From UBA7957 sp965222695 (lineage in GTDB: Bacteria; Pseudomonadota; Gammaproteobacteria; Granulosicoccales; Granulosicoccaceae), in contig OZ244967.1 of the NCBI GenBank assembly GCA_965222695.1, positions 1,860,001 through 1,924,000 of the forward strand: a stretch of 64,000 nt of DNA. The letters run 5' to 3'. The translations under genes and the position numbers were made by a program. The notes under the pieces were generated by a model that saw only the letters and a list, made by a program, of their open reading frames with translations, did not search any database and was not told the origin of the DNA. This document shows, one piece after another, positions 18,129-26,790 of this stretch (its first letter is position 1; each line of letters starts with the position of its first letter).

Positions 18129-19355
18129 CTAGTTATTCTCTCGATACTTTCGCATAAATCCCTTGATTCGCGGCGCCACTTCCTGGCGATACCGTGAACC
18201 ACTGAATACGCCATAATGCCCCACACCTTGCTGCACGTGATGTTCACGCATCTCCTGTGGCAAGGCGTCGCAGATGTCGTGTGCTGCTTCCGTGACTCCC
18301 AAGGCAACCATATCGTCGTTGGCCCCTTCGATTGTCTGCAGCGCAATGTCCACAATCACGCTGCAATCCACCGGCTTACCCTCAAAAGTCATCATCTTCT
18401 TCGGCAGATGCTGATCGAAAAATACCCGCTCCAGTGTTTCGACGAAAAATTCCGCCGTGCCGTCCATAATGGAAAAATAATCGTCATAGAAATCACGATG
18501 TTTATCAGCGGCTTCAACATTTCCGCGGCTCACGTCTTTAAAAAACTGCCAATGTTTCTCAAAATGCGATTTCAGGTTCATGGTCATAAACCCGCCCAGT
18601 TGCATATAGCCCGGGTATACCATGCGGCCCTCACCCGGATAACCTTTGGGTACTTTGTGCAACATCAGCACCCGCATCAGATTCAGATTGATCTTATCGA
18701 CATGCTGGGTGATCTGATTATGATTGGCTGTGATATCGACAGGACCTGCCAGCAAGGCCAGGGTTTTGGGCCGGGCCGGATCTTTGCGCTCAGCCATGAC
18801 CGCGGCAGCCACCAGTGCGGGTACCGAGGCCTGGCACAGACCCACAACATGTGTATTCGGACCCAGGAGTTGCAAAAATTCGATCACATAGGCCACGTAC
18901 TCGTCAAAACCGAAACGGCCTTCTGAAAGCGGCACCTGCTTGGCATCCAGCCAGTCCGTGATATACACATCGTGATCCGGTAAAAACTCCTGCACGGTCT
19001 CGCGAGACAACGAGGCATGATGACCGGACAGAGCCGCGACGAACAGAACTTTGGGTGCGTCGTCACAGCCTTCACGCTCAAAATGCAAGAGGTGGCAAAA
19101 TGGCTTTTTACGCACGATCCGTTCCTGTATATCCATCGGCGTGCCGTCCACATCGATAGTGCCGAATTCGAATCCTTTCTTCGGATAGTGTTGTATCAAC
19201 CGCCGGGTGGACTCCAGCCACGCGGCTTGAAATCGCCCCAGGGCAGTGTTGGATAGGGGGTTGCCGGGGTGGGTCACCAGATCGTGTGAGTATCCCAACA
19301 GGACGCTCAGTGGATGCAAAGCGCGTTTGGTTAGATCCAGGGTTTGATATCTCAT
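18129..19355 (-). CDS. phaZ: Intracellular polyhydroxyalkanoate depolymerase
   Basis: This 408-residue alpha/beta hydrolase lacks a signal peptide and has the motif VGLCQASVPA, with the nucleophile Cys174 in place of the Ser of extracellular enzymes, as in the cysteine-type intracellular depolymerases of Cupriavidus-like bacteria. It would hydrolyse granule-bound polyester to hydroxyacids or oligomers. A C-terminal GHYGVFSGSRYRQ region provides the likely catalytic His. It lies between phaJ (39 bases) and phaC (78 bases), so synthesis and breakdown are encoded by one transcript, which implies control after transcription. Confidence 0.92.
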   Translation of the reverse strand: MRYQTLDLTKRALHPLSVLLGYSHDLVTHPGNPLSNTALGRFQAAWLESTRRLIQHYPKKGFEFGTIDVDGTPMDIQERIVRKKPFCHLLHFEREGCDDAPKVLFVAALSGHHASLSRETVQEFLPDHDVYITDWLDAKQVPLSEGRFGFDEYVAYVIEFLQLLGPNTHVVGLCQASVPALVAAAVMAERKDPARPKTLALLAGPVDITANHNQITQHVDKINLNLMRVLMLHKVPKGYPGEGRMVYPGYMQLGGFMTMNLKSHFEKHWQFFKDVSRGNVEAADKHRDFYDDYFSIMDGTAEFFVETLERVFFDQHLPKKMMTFEGKPVDCSVIVDIALQTIEGANDDMVALGVTEAAHDICDALPQEMREHHVQQGVGHYGVFSGSRYRQEVAPRIKGFMRKYRENN

Positions 19356-19394
19356 AATATTTTTATATTCTCAAGCGTTTGTTGGAACAGTTTA

Positions 19395-19868
19395 TTATCC
19401 GCGAACTATATAAACAGCGATGTTTTTCGCAATTAAAGCCGGCTTGCTTTCTCCGCGGACTTCGACTTTAACGTCATAACATACCTTAACCTGTTTGCCG
19501 CGTTTACCATCTTCTTCACTGACTGAGTCGAGCCCGAATCGCACCCTGACCTCACTGCCTGATTTCACCGGTGCCAGAAAACGAACCCCTTCATACCCGT
19601 AATTAAGACCCATGGTCACCCCTTCAGGTTCCAGTGCGTATTCAAGCAAAGCTGCAGGAATCAGGGAAAGACTCAACAATCCGTGAGCGATGGTACCGCC
19701 AAATGGTGAACCGGCAGCCTTTTGCGGATCGACGTGAATATACTGATGGTCACCGGTTGCCTCGGCAAATAAATCGATTCTTTCCTGATCCAGTGTCTGC
19801 CAATCACTGACACCTAATTCCTGTCCGACGCGGGCTTGAAGTTCTTTCATTGAAACCGTACTGGCCAT
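19395..19868 (-). CDS. phaJ: (R)-specific enoyl-CoA hydratase (MaoC family)
   Basis: The protein is 157 residues from ATG at 19868, with GAGGAAG about 6 bases upstream; a longer frame to 19970 only runs into the end of the fadD-like gene. It has the hot-dog hydratase motif ATGDHQYIHVDP (37-48), with Asp40 and His45 as catalytic residues. It hydrates trans-2-enoyl-CoA from beta-oxidation to (R)-3-hydroxyacyl-CoA, the substrate of PhaC. Its place between the acyl-CoA ligase and the PHA genes supports this role. Confidence 0.92.
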   Translation of the reverse strand: MASTVSMKELQARVGQELGVSDWQTLDQERIDLFAEATGDHQYIHVDPQKAAGSPFGGTIAHGLLSLSLIPAALLEYALEPEGVTMGLNYGYEGVRFLAPVKSGSEVRVRFGLDSVSEEDGKRGKQVKVCYDVKVEVRGESKPALIAKNIAVYIVRG

Positions 19869-19893
19869 GGTAGCTTCCTCTTGGTTTGATGGA

Positions 19894-21528
19894 TCAGCTG
19901 TCCGAGTCACGCAGTTCGCGCCGCAGTATCTTGCCAACGCTGGACTTGGGGATCTCGTCAATAAACACAACCGATTTCGGTACTTTGTAGGCTGTTAGAT
20001 TATCGCGGCAATAATCGATTACTGCCTGCTCCTTGAGTGCGTTGTCCAATCTCACCGCATAGAGCTGAACCGCCTCGCCGGTCTTATCATCCGCTATACC
20101 CACACAGGCGCATTCCGCCACTTCCGGCATCTGCGCCACCACCGCTTCGATCTCGTTCGGATACACATTGAACCCTGAGACCAGAATCATGTCTTTTTTC
20201 CGATCCACTATGCGGAAAAATCCATCGTCGTCCATGGTCGCGATATCACCGGTACGGAAAAATCCGTCGTCGGTCATCACCTCAGCGGTGGCTTGAGGTT
20301 GCTGCCAATATCCTTGCATGATCTGGGGACCTCTTGCACAAAGCTCGCCAGCTTCTCCCGCTCCTGCCTGCTCGCCCGCCTCGTCAAGCATGATAAGTTC
20401 TGTTGAGGGTATGGGGATTCCGATGCTGCCGCGAAAGGATTTAACCGGTAAGGGATTCAGAGTTAATACCGGTGAAGTCTCTGACAATCCATAGCCCTCA
20501 CAAATCGGCTGACCGGTTACCGATTGCCAACGCTCGGAAACCGCAGCGTGGACAGCTGCCCCACCACCGATACAGATCTTCAATTCGCTGAAATCAAGCT
20601 CCTCAAACCCAGGTGTCAGCAACAAGCCGTTATAGAGTGTATTGACGCCGGTAAAAACCGTCACCTTCCAGTTTGACCACTCCTTGACAAAGCCCGGCAT
20701 ATCTCGCGGATTGCTGATCAAAACATTGGTCGCACCGAATCGAAAATACGACAGGGTGTTTACCATCAGGGCGAATATGTGATACATGGGGATGGCGGTG
20801 ATCACCGTCTCGTTGCCGTGATCGATCATGTCTCCGGCGAAGGCTTGATATTGCAGTATATTAGCCACCAGATTGCCGTGACTCAGCATCGCACCCTTGG
20901 ATAAGCCGGTGGTACCGCCCGTATATTGCAAAAACAGAAGATCCTCGGCAGCAATGTCCACCGTCTGATAGTCGAGCAGACTGCCCTGTTGCAGAGCATC
21001 GATAAAATTGACCATCTGGGGCAGACGCTCGTCAACTAAGTCCGCATCGCGCTCCACTTCTTCCAGATCCCCGGGATAGACCACCACCACACGCTTGACC
21101 GGAGTCCTGTCGGCCACTTCGCCGAGCGTGGCGGTCGACGCGGCAAAAATCACCAGCGTTTCGACCTGGGCATCGTTCAATTGATGCTCCAGCTCGCGAG
21201 GTGTATACATAGGATTCACATTCACCTGCACGGCACCGGTACGCATGATACCAAGCATGGCCACCGGAAACGCCAGAACGTTTGGCAGCATCACCGCCAC
21301 GCGATCGCCTTTGTTGATACCGGCGCTCGTCTGCAGCCAGGCGGCGAAATGCTTGGAGAGGGAGTCTACCTGCTCATAGCTCAGCCCTTTACCCTTGTGG
21401 CTGAATGCGGTTTTATCCCCGTAGCGTCCACAGGCTTCACGCACCAGACTCAACACATTGGGATAGTGAGACGGATCAATAGTCTCAGGTATGGCGTTGC
21501 CATAGTGTTGCAACCAGGGTTTTTGCAT
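19894..21528 (-). CDS. Long-chain fatty-acid--CoA ligase (FadD-like)
   Basis: This 544-residue adenylate-forming enzyme has the AMP-binding motif YTGGTTGLSKGA (202-213), the later GYGLSETSP motif and a C-terminal domain with DRKKDMILVSGFNVYPNEIE and the catalytic Lys near PKSSVGKILRR. It activates fatty acids to acyl-CoA with ATP. The sequence is close to FadD, and its position between phasin and phaJ suggests that it feeds beta-oxidation intermediates, or released hydroxyacids, into PHA metabolism. SD GGAGGAG precedes the ATG. Confidence 0.93.
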   Translation of the reverse strand: MQKPWLQHYGNAIPETIDPSHYPNVLSLVREACGRYGDKTAFSHKGKGLSYEQVDSLSKHFAAWLQTSAGINKGDRVAVMLPNVLAFPVAMLGIMRTGAVQVNVNPMYTPRELEHQLNDAQVETLVIFAASTATLGEVADRTPVKRVVVVYPGDLEEVERDADLVDERLPQMVNFIDALQQGSLLDYQTVDIAAEDLLFLQYTGGTTGLSKGAMLSHGNLVANILQYQAFAGDMIDHGNETVITAIPMYHIFALMVNTLSYFRFGATNVLISNPRDMPGFVKEWSNWKVTVFTGVNTLYNGLLLTPGFEELDFSELKICIGGGAAVHAAVSERWQSVTGQPICEGYGLSETSPVLTLNPLPVKSFRGSIGIPIPSTELIMLDEAGEQAGAGEAGELCARGPQIMQGYWQQPQATAEVMTDDGFFRTGDIATMDDDGFFRIVDRKKDMILVSGFNVYPNEIEAVVAQMPEVAECACVGIADDKTGEAVQLYAVRLDNALKEQAVIDYCRDNLTAYKVPKSVVFIDEIPKSSVGKILRRELRDSDS

Positions 21529-21559
21529 AGCAGTCTCCTCCTTCGATATTGCGTATCCA

Positions 21560-21589
21560 CCCGGCAGCCCCGCACGGGGCGCTACCGGG
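21560..21589. terminator. Strong intergenic hairpin between phasin and fadD-like gene
   Basis: CCCGGCAGCCCCG pairs with CGGGGCGCTACCGGG around a 2-base loop, with a small internal mismatch. On the plus strand it is followed by TCTTTTTTTA and would stop antisense transcription from the fadD side. On the minus strand, which carries the operon, there is no T-run after it, so it probably acts as a partial terminator or protects the phasin message. Confidence 0.6.
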
Positions 21590-21604
21590 CTCTTTTTTTA
21601 GCGA

Positions 21605-22093
21605 TTAATCGCGTGCATAACGTGCCTTATCCGCTCGAACCGCCAGCTGACTCAACACGTCCGCCCATGGCGTGAAGGCCGCCAGGCTGGCTCGCGCAGT
21701 AATATCGGCCACGGCTTTGACATGCCCTGCAACCTCTTCAATACGTCCAGTGACGTAGCGGGATTCAATTTCGGCAACCTGTTCAAGGCTTTTTGCTTCG
21801 AGCACGGATTTGGCCGTGCCGGACAGATCGTCCCAGTATCCCTGGGCATAGGAACGGGTCTCCTTACCGAGATCGGCAACACCCGTCGCCGCTGCACTGC
21901 CGGATTCCTTGAACACTGAAATGGTTTCTTTACCGACCTCACCCAAACCACCCAGGCGTTGGGTGAGCTGAGTCACTGAGTCTTTTACCTTTTCACCGAC
22001 GCTCTCCTTTACGGCCTCTACGGCTTCCTCGGCTTTTTTGACTTCAGGCTGTTGATCTGCAACGGTCTTTTTAGCTGTTTTGCGGTTAGTCAT
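21605..22093 (-). CDS. Phasin family protein
   Basis: This 162-residue alpha-helical protein has a Lys/Ala-rich N-terminus (residues 1-45, KKAEEAVEAVKESVGEKVKD) and a C-terminal phasin-like amphipathic domain (LEQVAEIESRYVTGRIEEVAGHVKAV). Phasins coat PHA granules and control their size. It is the first gene of the PHA operon, separated from the fadD-like gene by a strong hairpin, which would fit a higher expression of this structural protein. GGAGA lies 4 bases upstream of the ATG. Confidence 0.85.
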   Translation of the reverse strand: MTNRKTAKKTVADQQPEVKKAEEAVEAVKESVGEKVKDSVTQLTQRLGGLGEVGKETISVFKESGSAAATGVADLGKETRSYAQGYWDDLSGTAKSVLEAKSLEQVAEIESRYVTGRIEEVAGHVKAVADITARASLAAFTPWADVLSQLAVRADKARYARD

Positions 22094-22532
22094 GATGTCT
22101 CCAGATAACTTTGTAGTGGAAAATTACGGCGTGAGCCCACATCTCACGCAACTAATATATTCAGGAAATGAATATACCGTATTTTTTATTTTACGTCAAG
22201 TAACTCCTTTTTCTTTAAAAATAGGTTAATTTGATCGAGTTCCCGGTTACCGGGACCGGTTTTCGAGCAACTTCGTAAACGGAAATGTACAGTGTCAACT
22301 TCCTTATTCGGAATTGACGTGATCTGCTGAAAGTCCTGCAGATTGCGATGTTGCTCTGCAAAAGGCATTTCTGCCAGCTTAATGTAAGGAAACGGCTTTA
22401 ATCTAGCGTCGAGTAATTGGAAATATCATTTTTTCCCGGCTTCAGACCCGAGTCTTGTTCGGCGGATTCGTTTGAATTTACTGCAAACGTCCTTACCGGG
22501 TTTAAATTTCAAACAGTAGGAGGATATCAAGA
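22094..22532. promoter_or_regulatory. Divergent region between PHA operon and TTT transporter operon
   Basis: This 439-base gap must hold promoters for both operons. It contains the inverted repeats CGTGAG-N7-CTCACG (22130-22148) and TATATTC-N7-GAATATA (22156-22176), both 35-85 bases upstream of the phasin ATG and possibly operators. A strong AGGAGG (22516-22521) serves the rightward gene. A 60-codon leftward frame (22186-22368) has no support. No clear promoter consensus was found. Confidence 0.45.
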
Positions 22533-23645
22533 ATGAAAACCCCCAAAAGTCGATTTCGACGTCATTTTCTTACCACTACAGCATCGCTCTCGCTGGTCGC
22601 GCTGAGCGGAATCATTCCACCGGCGGGCTCGGTCCATGCCGCTGACTTTGACGGAAAACGCATTGAATGGCTGATCCCCTTTAAAGAAGGTGGCGGCTCC
22701 GATACCTGGGCGCGTTTTTATGCACCCTTACTGTCCGAGGCACTTCCCGGAAAGCCCGTCGTGGCGGTAAAAAATGTACCGGGTGGCGGTTCCACCAAGG
22801 GAGCAAATCAATTTCAGTCCAGAGCCAAACCTACCGGTCTCACCATTTTCGGGACTTCCGGCTCCACCCAGTTCCCCTATCTGCTCGGCGACAAGCGGGT
22901 TAAATATGAATACAAAGACTGGCAAATCGTCCTGGCGACGGCCACGGGCGGTGTTTTCTACGTAAAACCTGATCTTGGCGTCGAAAGCGCGGCCGATCTC
23001 GCGAAACTGCGTGGTCAGAAACTGAAATACGGTAGCCAGGGCGCCACGTCGCTTGACATTATCCCCCTGCTTGCCCTGGAATTGCTTGAAATAGACGTTG
23101 ATGCGGTGTTTGGCATGAAAGGCCGGGGTGCGGGGCGACTCGCCTTCGAGCGCGGTGAAACCAATATCGACTATCAAACGTCTTCCTCGTTCCTGAAAAA
23201 GGTTACACCGCTGGTGGAAGAAGGCGGCGCAATTCCGATTATGACCTGGGGTGCGCTCGACGATAGCGGCAATCTGGTTCGCGATCCGACTTTTCCTGAT
23301 CTGCCGCACTTCGCCGAAGCCTACGAAATGGTGAATGGCAAAGCGCCATCGGGCGAAGCCTTTGAAGCGTGGAAGGCTTTTTTCACTGCCGGTTTCGCGG
23401 CCCAAAAAATGGTTTTTCTGCCCAAAGATACACCGGACGATATAGTCGCAGCCTGGCGCGAGGCCGCTGCAAAAGTCGTGAGTGCGCCGGATTTTGCCGA
23501 GAAATCGGAGGCTGTTCTGGGCGTTTACCCACAATCAACCGGTGAAGCAGCCGTCAAGCGCATGGAATTAGCGGTCAATGTCCCGGATGAACAAAAGGAA
23601 TGGGTCAGAAGCTGGCTTGTGGAAAAGTATAACGTCAAATTCTAA
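22533..23645 (+). CDS. TTT transporter substrate-binding protein (TctC/Bug family)
   Basis: This 370-residue protein has a twin-Arg-less but basic signal peptide (MKTPKSRFRRHF plus a hydrophobic core), with likely cleavage after VHA (residue 36). The mature part has the two-lobe binding fold with NVPGGGSTKGANQFQS near 86-101, typical of tripartite tricarboxylate transporter receptors, though it is longer than common Bug proteins (about 325). It would bind a carboxylate in the periplasm and deliver it to the TctA-TctB fusion downstream. AGGAGG lies 9 bases upstream. The ligand is unknown; the GalD-like gene in the same cluster suggests a di- or tricarboxylate from aromatic degradation. Confidence 0.9.
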   Translation: MKTPKSRFRRHFLTTTASLSLVALSGIIPPAGSVHAADFDGKRIEWLIPFKEGGGSDTWARFYAPLLSEALPGKPVVAVKNVPGGGSTKGANQFQSRAKPTGLTIFGTSGSTQFPYLLGDKRVKYEYKDWQIVLATATGGVFYVKPDLGVESAADLAKLRGQKLKYGSQGATSLDIIPLLALELLEIDVDAVFGMKGRGAGRLAFERGETNIDYQTSSSFLKKVTPLVEEGGAIPIMTWGALDDSGNLVRDPTFPDLPHFAEAYEMVNGKAPSGEAFEAWKAFFTAGFAAQKMVFLPKDTPDDIVAAWREAAAKVVSAPDFAEKSEAVLGVYPQSTGEAAVKRMELAVNVPDEQKEWVRSWLVEKYNVKF

Positions 23646-23657
23646 AAAGGCCCTATC

Positions 23658-23689
23658 AGACCCACGGGCCTGAGACGGCCCGTTGGTCT
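23658..23689. terminator. Hairpin between tctC-like and tctAB genes
   Basis: AGACCCACGGGCC pairs with GGCCCGTTGGTCT (one mismatch) around a TGAGAC loop, 12 bases after the receptor stop. The downstream sequence is pyrimidine-rich (CCCCTTTCTTTTCC) but not a clean T-run. It probably acts as a partial terminator or stabiliser that lets the receptor be made in excess of the membrane subunit. Confidence 0.55.
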
Positions 23690-23742
23690 AACGACCCCTT
23701 TCTTTTCCTGCAATTTAGCACTCTTGCGGCGGGGAGGCACAT

Positions 23743-25719
23743 ATGATTGATGCATTTCTGGCAGCATTGCAAACCGTATTGACCGGTTCGCATCTGCTGT
23801 ATCTATTTCTCGGCGTTTTTCTGGGACTTGCCATTGGTATTTTTCCCGGACTGGGGGGCATAGTAGGACTTTCCCTGCTGCTGCCTTTTCTGTACGGTAT
23901 GGATCCGACATCAGCACTTGCCATGTTAATCGGCCTGGTTGCTGTCATCCCGACATCGGATACATTTACCTCTGTACTGATGGGAATTCCCGGCTCAAGT
24001 GCATCCCAGGCGACCGTCCTGGACGGCTTTCCGCTGGCAAAAAATGGTGAAGCCGCCCGCGCGCTGGGAGCTGCTTTTTCCGCTTCGCTGGTTGGCGGCC
24101 TGGTCGGGGCAGTGATACTGACACTGTTCGTATTGATTGCGCGCCCGGTCATACTGGCCTTCGGTTCCGCAGAGCTGTTTATGCTGACCATACTGGGCTT
24201 AAGCATGGTCGGCGTTCTGGCGGGAAAAAGTATGGCCAAGGGTCTGGCCGCCTGCGGCATCGGCCTACTGCTGGGCAGTGTTGGCGGTGCTCCGGCGACC
24301 GGTGAATACCGTATGACATTTGATATTGATTATCTGACCGACGGCGTTCCCCTGGTGGTGGTTGGTCTGGGGATATTCGCACTGCCGGAAATTATCGATT
24401 TACTGCGCCAGAATCGCGCCATATCGAAAACTGCAACTCTAGGCAAAGGCTGGACCGATGGCATCAAGGATATGATCCGCAACAAATGGCTGTGTCTGCG
24501 TTGTTCCGGCATAGGGTGCATGATCGGCGCCCTGCCCGGTCTGGGCGGCAGTGTTGTTGACTGGATATCCTATGGCCACGCGGTACAGACGACCAAAGAC
24601 AAATCCAGATTCGGCAAAGGCGAAATCCGGGGCGTACTGGCACCGGAGTCATCCAACAACGCAAAAGAGGGCGGCGGTCTGATCCCCACCCTGCTATTCG
24701 GCATTCCGGGTTCCGGCAGCATGGCGGTGTTTCTGGGCGGCATGGTACTGATCGGACTGGAACCCGGCCCGGCCATGGTGGGTTCCGAACTTGAAACCAC
24801 CTATACCATCGTATGGTCTTTGGCGCTTGCCAATGTCATCGGTGCGGGCACCTGTCTGCTGATATCCAAACACGTGGCCTATTTGACCACGATCCGCTAT
24901 TCGCTCATGGCGCCGTTTATGGTTATGGTCATCTGTTTCGCGGCATTTCAGGCGACACGCGATCTCGGCGATCTTGCGGCGTTGTTTGCAGTCGGCATGC
25001 TCGGTGTTCTGATGAAACGGTTCGGTTGGCCCCGGCCGGCTTTTCTGATCGGGTTTGTATTGGCCGGCGGCATGGAAACCTACCTCTACCAGGCTGTTCA
25101 GTTCGACGGTTGGGGGTTTCTGATCAAACCGGGTGTCTTGATCATTGGCGCTATGACCGCAGCATCGATCTATTTCGGCGTGAAATTCGGTCATGCCGAG
25201 GAACCGGAGGACGGCAGTGAAGTACAACGCGCCTTCAACCTGACTCCACAAACACTGTTTGCCGGATTTGTGGTTCTTGTATTTGCCTACGGATTGTATG
25301 ACGCATTCCAGCAGTCATTCCTCGGCGGTGTTTTTTCCGGCGGCGTAAGCGCAGTCATGCTTGTATTTTCAGCGATTGTCTTTTACAAGTTGGCGACCAA
25401 TCAGCTTGAGGATGATGTCAATTTCGACAATGAAGTCGAAGCCGGGTATGTCAATAACCCGGATGTTGCGCCACTGAAGGAATACATTCTATGGTTACTG
25501 GGATTCCTGGTTGCAGCCTACCTTGTCGGTTATTTGATCGCGATTGTGCTTTTCTTCCTGTTGTTCCTGCGTGTCAAGGCAAATACTTCCTGGCAACAAA
25601 CAGTGCTATTGACGTGCATAGCCGCGGGTTTTCTCACCCTGCTCGCGCATGTCATGGTTCTCGATTTTCCGCGAGGCCTGTTACAAGACACGGTATCACT
25701 TCCCTGGCCCATCGGCTGA
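23743..25719 (+). CDS. TctA-TctB fusion, membrane subunit of TTT transporter
   Basis: This 658-residue protein is longer than TctA alone (about 500). Residues 1 to about 500 are TctA-like, with the two signature loops FPGLGGIVGLS (34-44) and LPGLGGSVVDWISYG in the repeated half. Residues about 505-655 have four more hydrophobic segments and the size and layout of TctB, so both membrane subunits seem fused. It would use an ion gradient to import the ligand bound by the upstream receptor. GGAGG lies 6 bases before the ATG. No frameshift is visible at the junction. Confidence 0.9.
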   Translation: MIDAFLAALQTVLTGSHLLYLFLGVFLGLAIGIFPGLGGIVGLSLLLPFLYGMDPTSALAMLIGLVAVIPTSDTFTSVLMGIPGSSASQATVLDGFPLAKNGEAARALGAAFSASLVGGLVGAVILTLFVLIARPVILAFGSAELFMLTILGLSMVGVLAGKSMAKGLAACGIGLLLGSVGGAPATGEYRMTFDIDYLTDGVPLVVVGLGIFALPEIIDLLRQNRAISKTATLGKGWTDGIKDMIRNKWLCLRCSGIGCMIGALPGLGGSVVDWISYGHAVQTTKDKSRFGKGEIRGVLAPESSNNAKEGGGLIPTLLFGIPGSGSMAVFLGGMVLIGLEPGPAMVGSELETTYTIVWSLALANVIGAGTCLLISKHVAYLTTIRYSLMAPFMVMVICFAAFQATRDLGDLAALFAVGMLGVLMKRFGWPRPAFLIGFVLAGGMETYLYQAVQFDGWGFLIKPGVLIIGAMTAASIYFGVKFGHAEEPEDGSEVQRAFNLTPQTLFAGFVVLVFAYGLYDAFQQSFLGGVFSGGVSAVMLVFSAIVFYKLATNQLEDDVNFDNEVEAGYVNNPDVAPLKEYILWLLGFLVAAYLVGYLIAIVLFFLLFLRVKANTSWQQTVLLTCIAAGFLTLLAHVMVLDFPRGLLQDTVSLPWPIG

Positions 25720-25753
25720 GCAGACATTACGCATTTCATAGAGGAATATAATT

Positions 25754-26611
25754 ATGATGAGTCCAAAACTATTGTTGATGCCGCTCGGGACTGGAAGTGA
25801 AGCCAGGGAACGGCTAGTCGGTTCACTGACCGTTGCAAAAACACTGGGGGCACATTTGCAGGTACTGCATACCAACATCAGTGCAAACTCAATCGTGCCG
25901 CCAGAGATATTTGTCATGAGCCGAACCGCCAAGGACTCTTTGAAGAAAGTCTTTGATCAGCACACGAATCTTGAAACCGAACGCCTGACGGAATTATTCA
26001 AAACCGTCTGTGAATCGGAATCAGTTCCCGTTACCGAATCAGTGGCGGAGTCTTTACCCGGTGCATCCTGGATTGAAGCTCAGGGTTTGCGTAGCGCCCT
26101 GATTGCACAATTCGGCAAAACCAGCGATTTGATCGTCCTGGCAAGACCTTCGGAGGGAAAACCGACGGCATCCTTTGAATCGGCAATTCTGGAAAGCGGA
26201 CGCCCTGTATTGTTAATTCCGCGCCGGTTGAATTCTTTTTCCCTGGAGAGTATCGCTGTTGGCTGGAACTGTTCACCCGAAGCCAGCCGCAGTATCGCCT
26301 GTGCATTGCCTCTGTTGCAGCAAGCCAAACAAGTCGTTGTCGTCAGTACTGAAAGCTGCGCCCGACAAAACCCCGGGCCCGAAAGAATATGCGAATACCT
26401 GATGGCGCACGGAATCAAGGCAAGCGCGGATGTCTCCATTGTGGATGACTCGCAAAAAGGCGAAGCCCTGCTTGAGAAAGCAAAATCCATGGGCAGTCAA
26501 TTGATCGTACTCGGTGCTTATGGCAGCTCCCGATTCCGGGAGTCGGTTTTTGGCGGGGTCACGCAATACATGTTGCGTCATTCCAAGATTCCCTTGTTTT
26601 TCTCCCATTGA
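25754..26611 (+). CDS. Universal stress protein, tandem UspA domains
   Basis: This 285-residue protein has two UspA-like halves. The C-terminal half ends with a classic nucleotide-binding pattern, GAYGSSRFRESVFGGVT (G-X2-G-X9-G-T), so ATP binding is likely there; the N-terminal half lacks a clear version. The family helps cells survive starvation and other stress, often by binding partner proteins. It lies 34 bases after the transporter gene, so it is co-transcribed and may regulate transport, as found for some Usp proteins encoded with transporters. That link is inference. Confidence 0.85.
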   Translation: MMSPKLLLMPLGTGSEARERLVGSLTVAKTLGAHLQVLHTNISANSIVPPEIFVMSRTAKDSLKKVFDQHTNLETERLTELFKTVCESESVPVTESVAESLPGASWIEAQGLRSALIAQFGKTSDLIVLARPSEGKPTASFESAILESGRPVLLIPRRLNSFSLESIAVGWNCSPEASRSIACALPLLQQAKQVVVVSTESCARQNPGPERICEYLMAHGIKASADVSIVDDSQKGEALLEKAKSMGSQLIVLGAYGSSRFRESVFGGVTQYMLRHSKIPLFFSH

Positions 26612-26639
26612 TTGTTTGCTTATCACAAAATTGCAGACA

Positions 26640-26679
26640 CGGCACCGTAGATTCAGTACCCTTTCCAGCTGCGGTGCCG
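26640..26679. repeat. Inverted repeat between usp and galD-like genes
   Basis: CGGCACCG (26640-26647) and CGGTGCCG (26672-26679) form an 8-base stem with a 24-base loop, followed by CCTTATTTGACC. It may be a weak terminator after the usp gene or an operator for the next gene. Confidence 0.35.
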
Positions 26680-26790
26680 CCTTATTTGACCTTCTCCCTG
26701 TATACTGTGTCCGTGCCAGCCTATTGAAAGCTTTGACGCGTAAGCTCCTTATGCAGTCAATACAGCGAAAGGATCGAGGTGGTAATATTT

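Noticed and set aside
22186..22368. 60-codon minus-strand frame upstream of the phasin gene
   Set aside because: No SD, no recognisable sequence, lies in a regulatory region.
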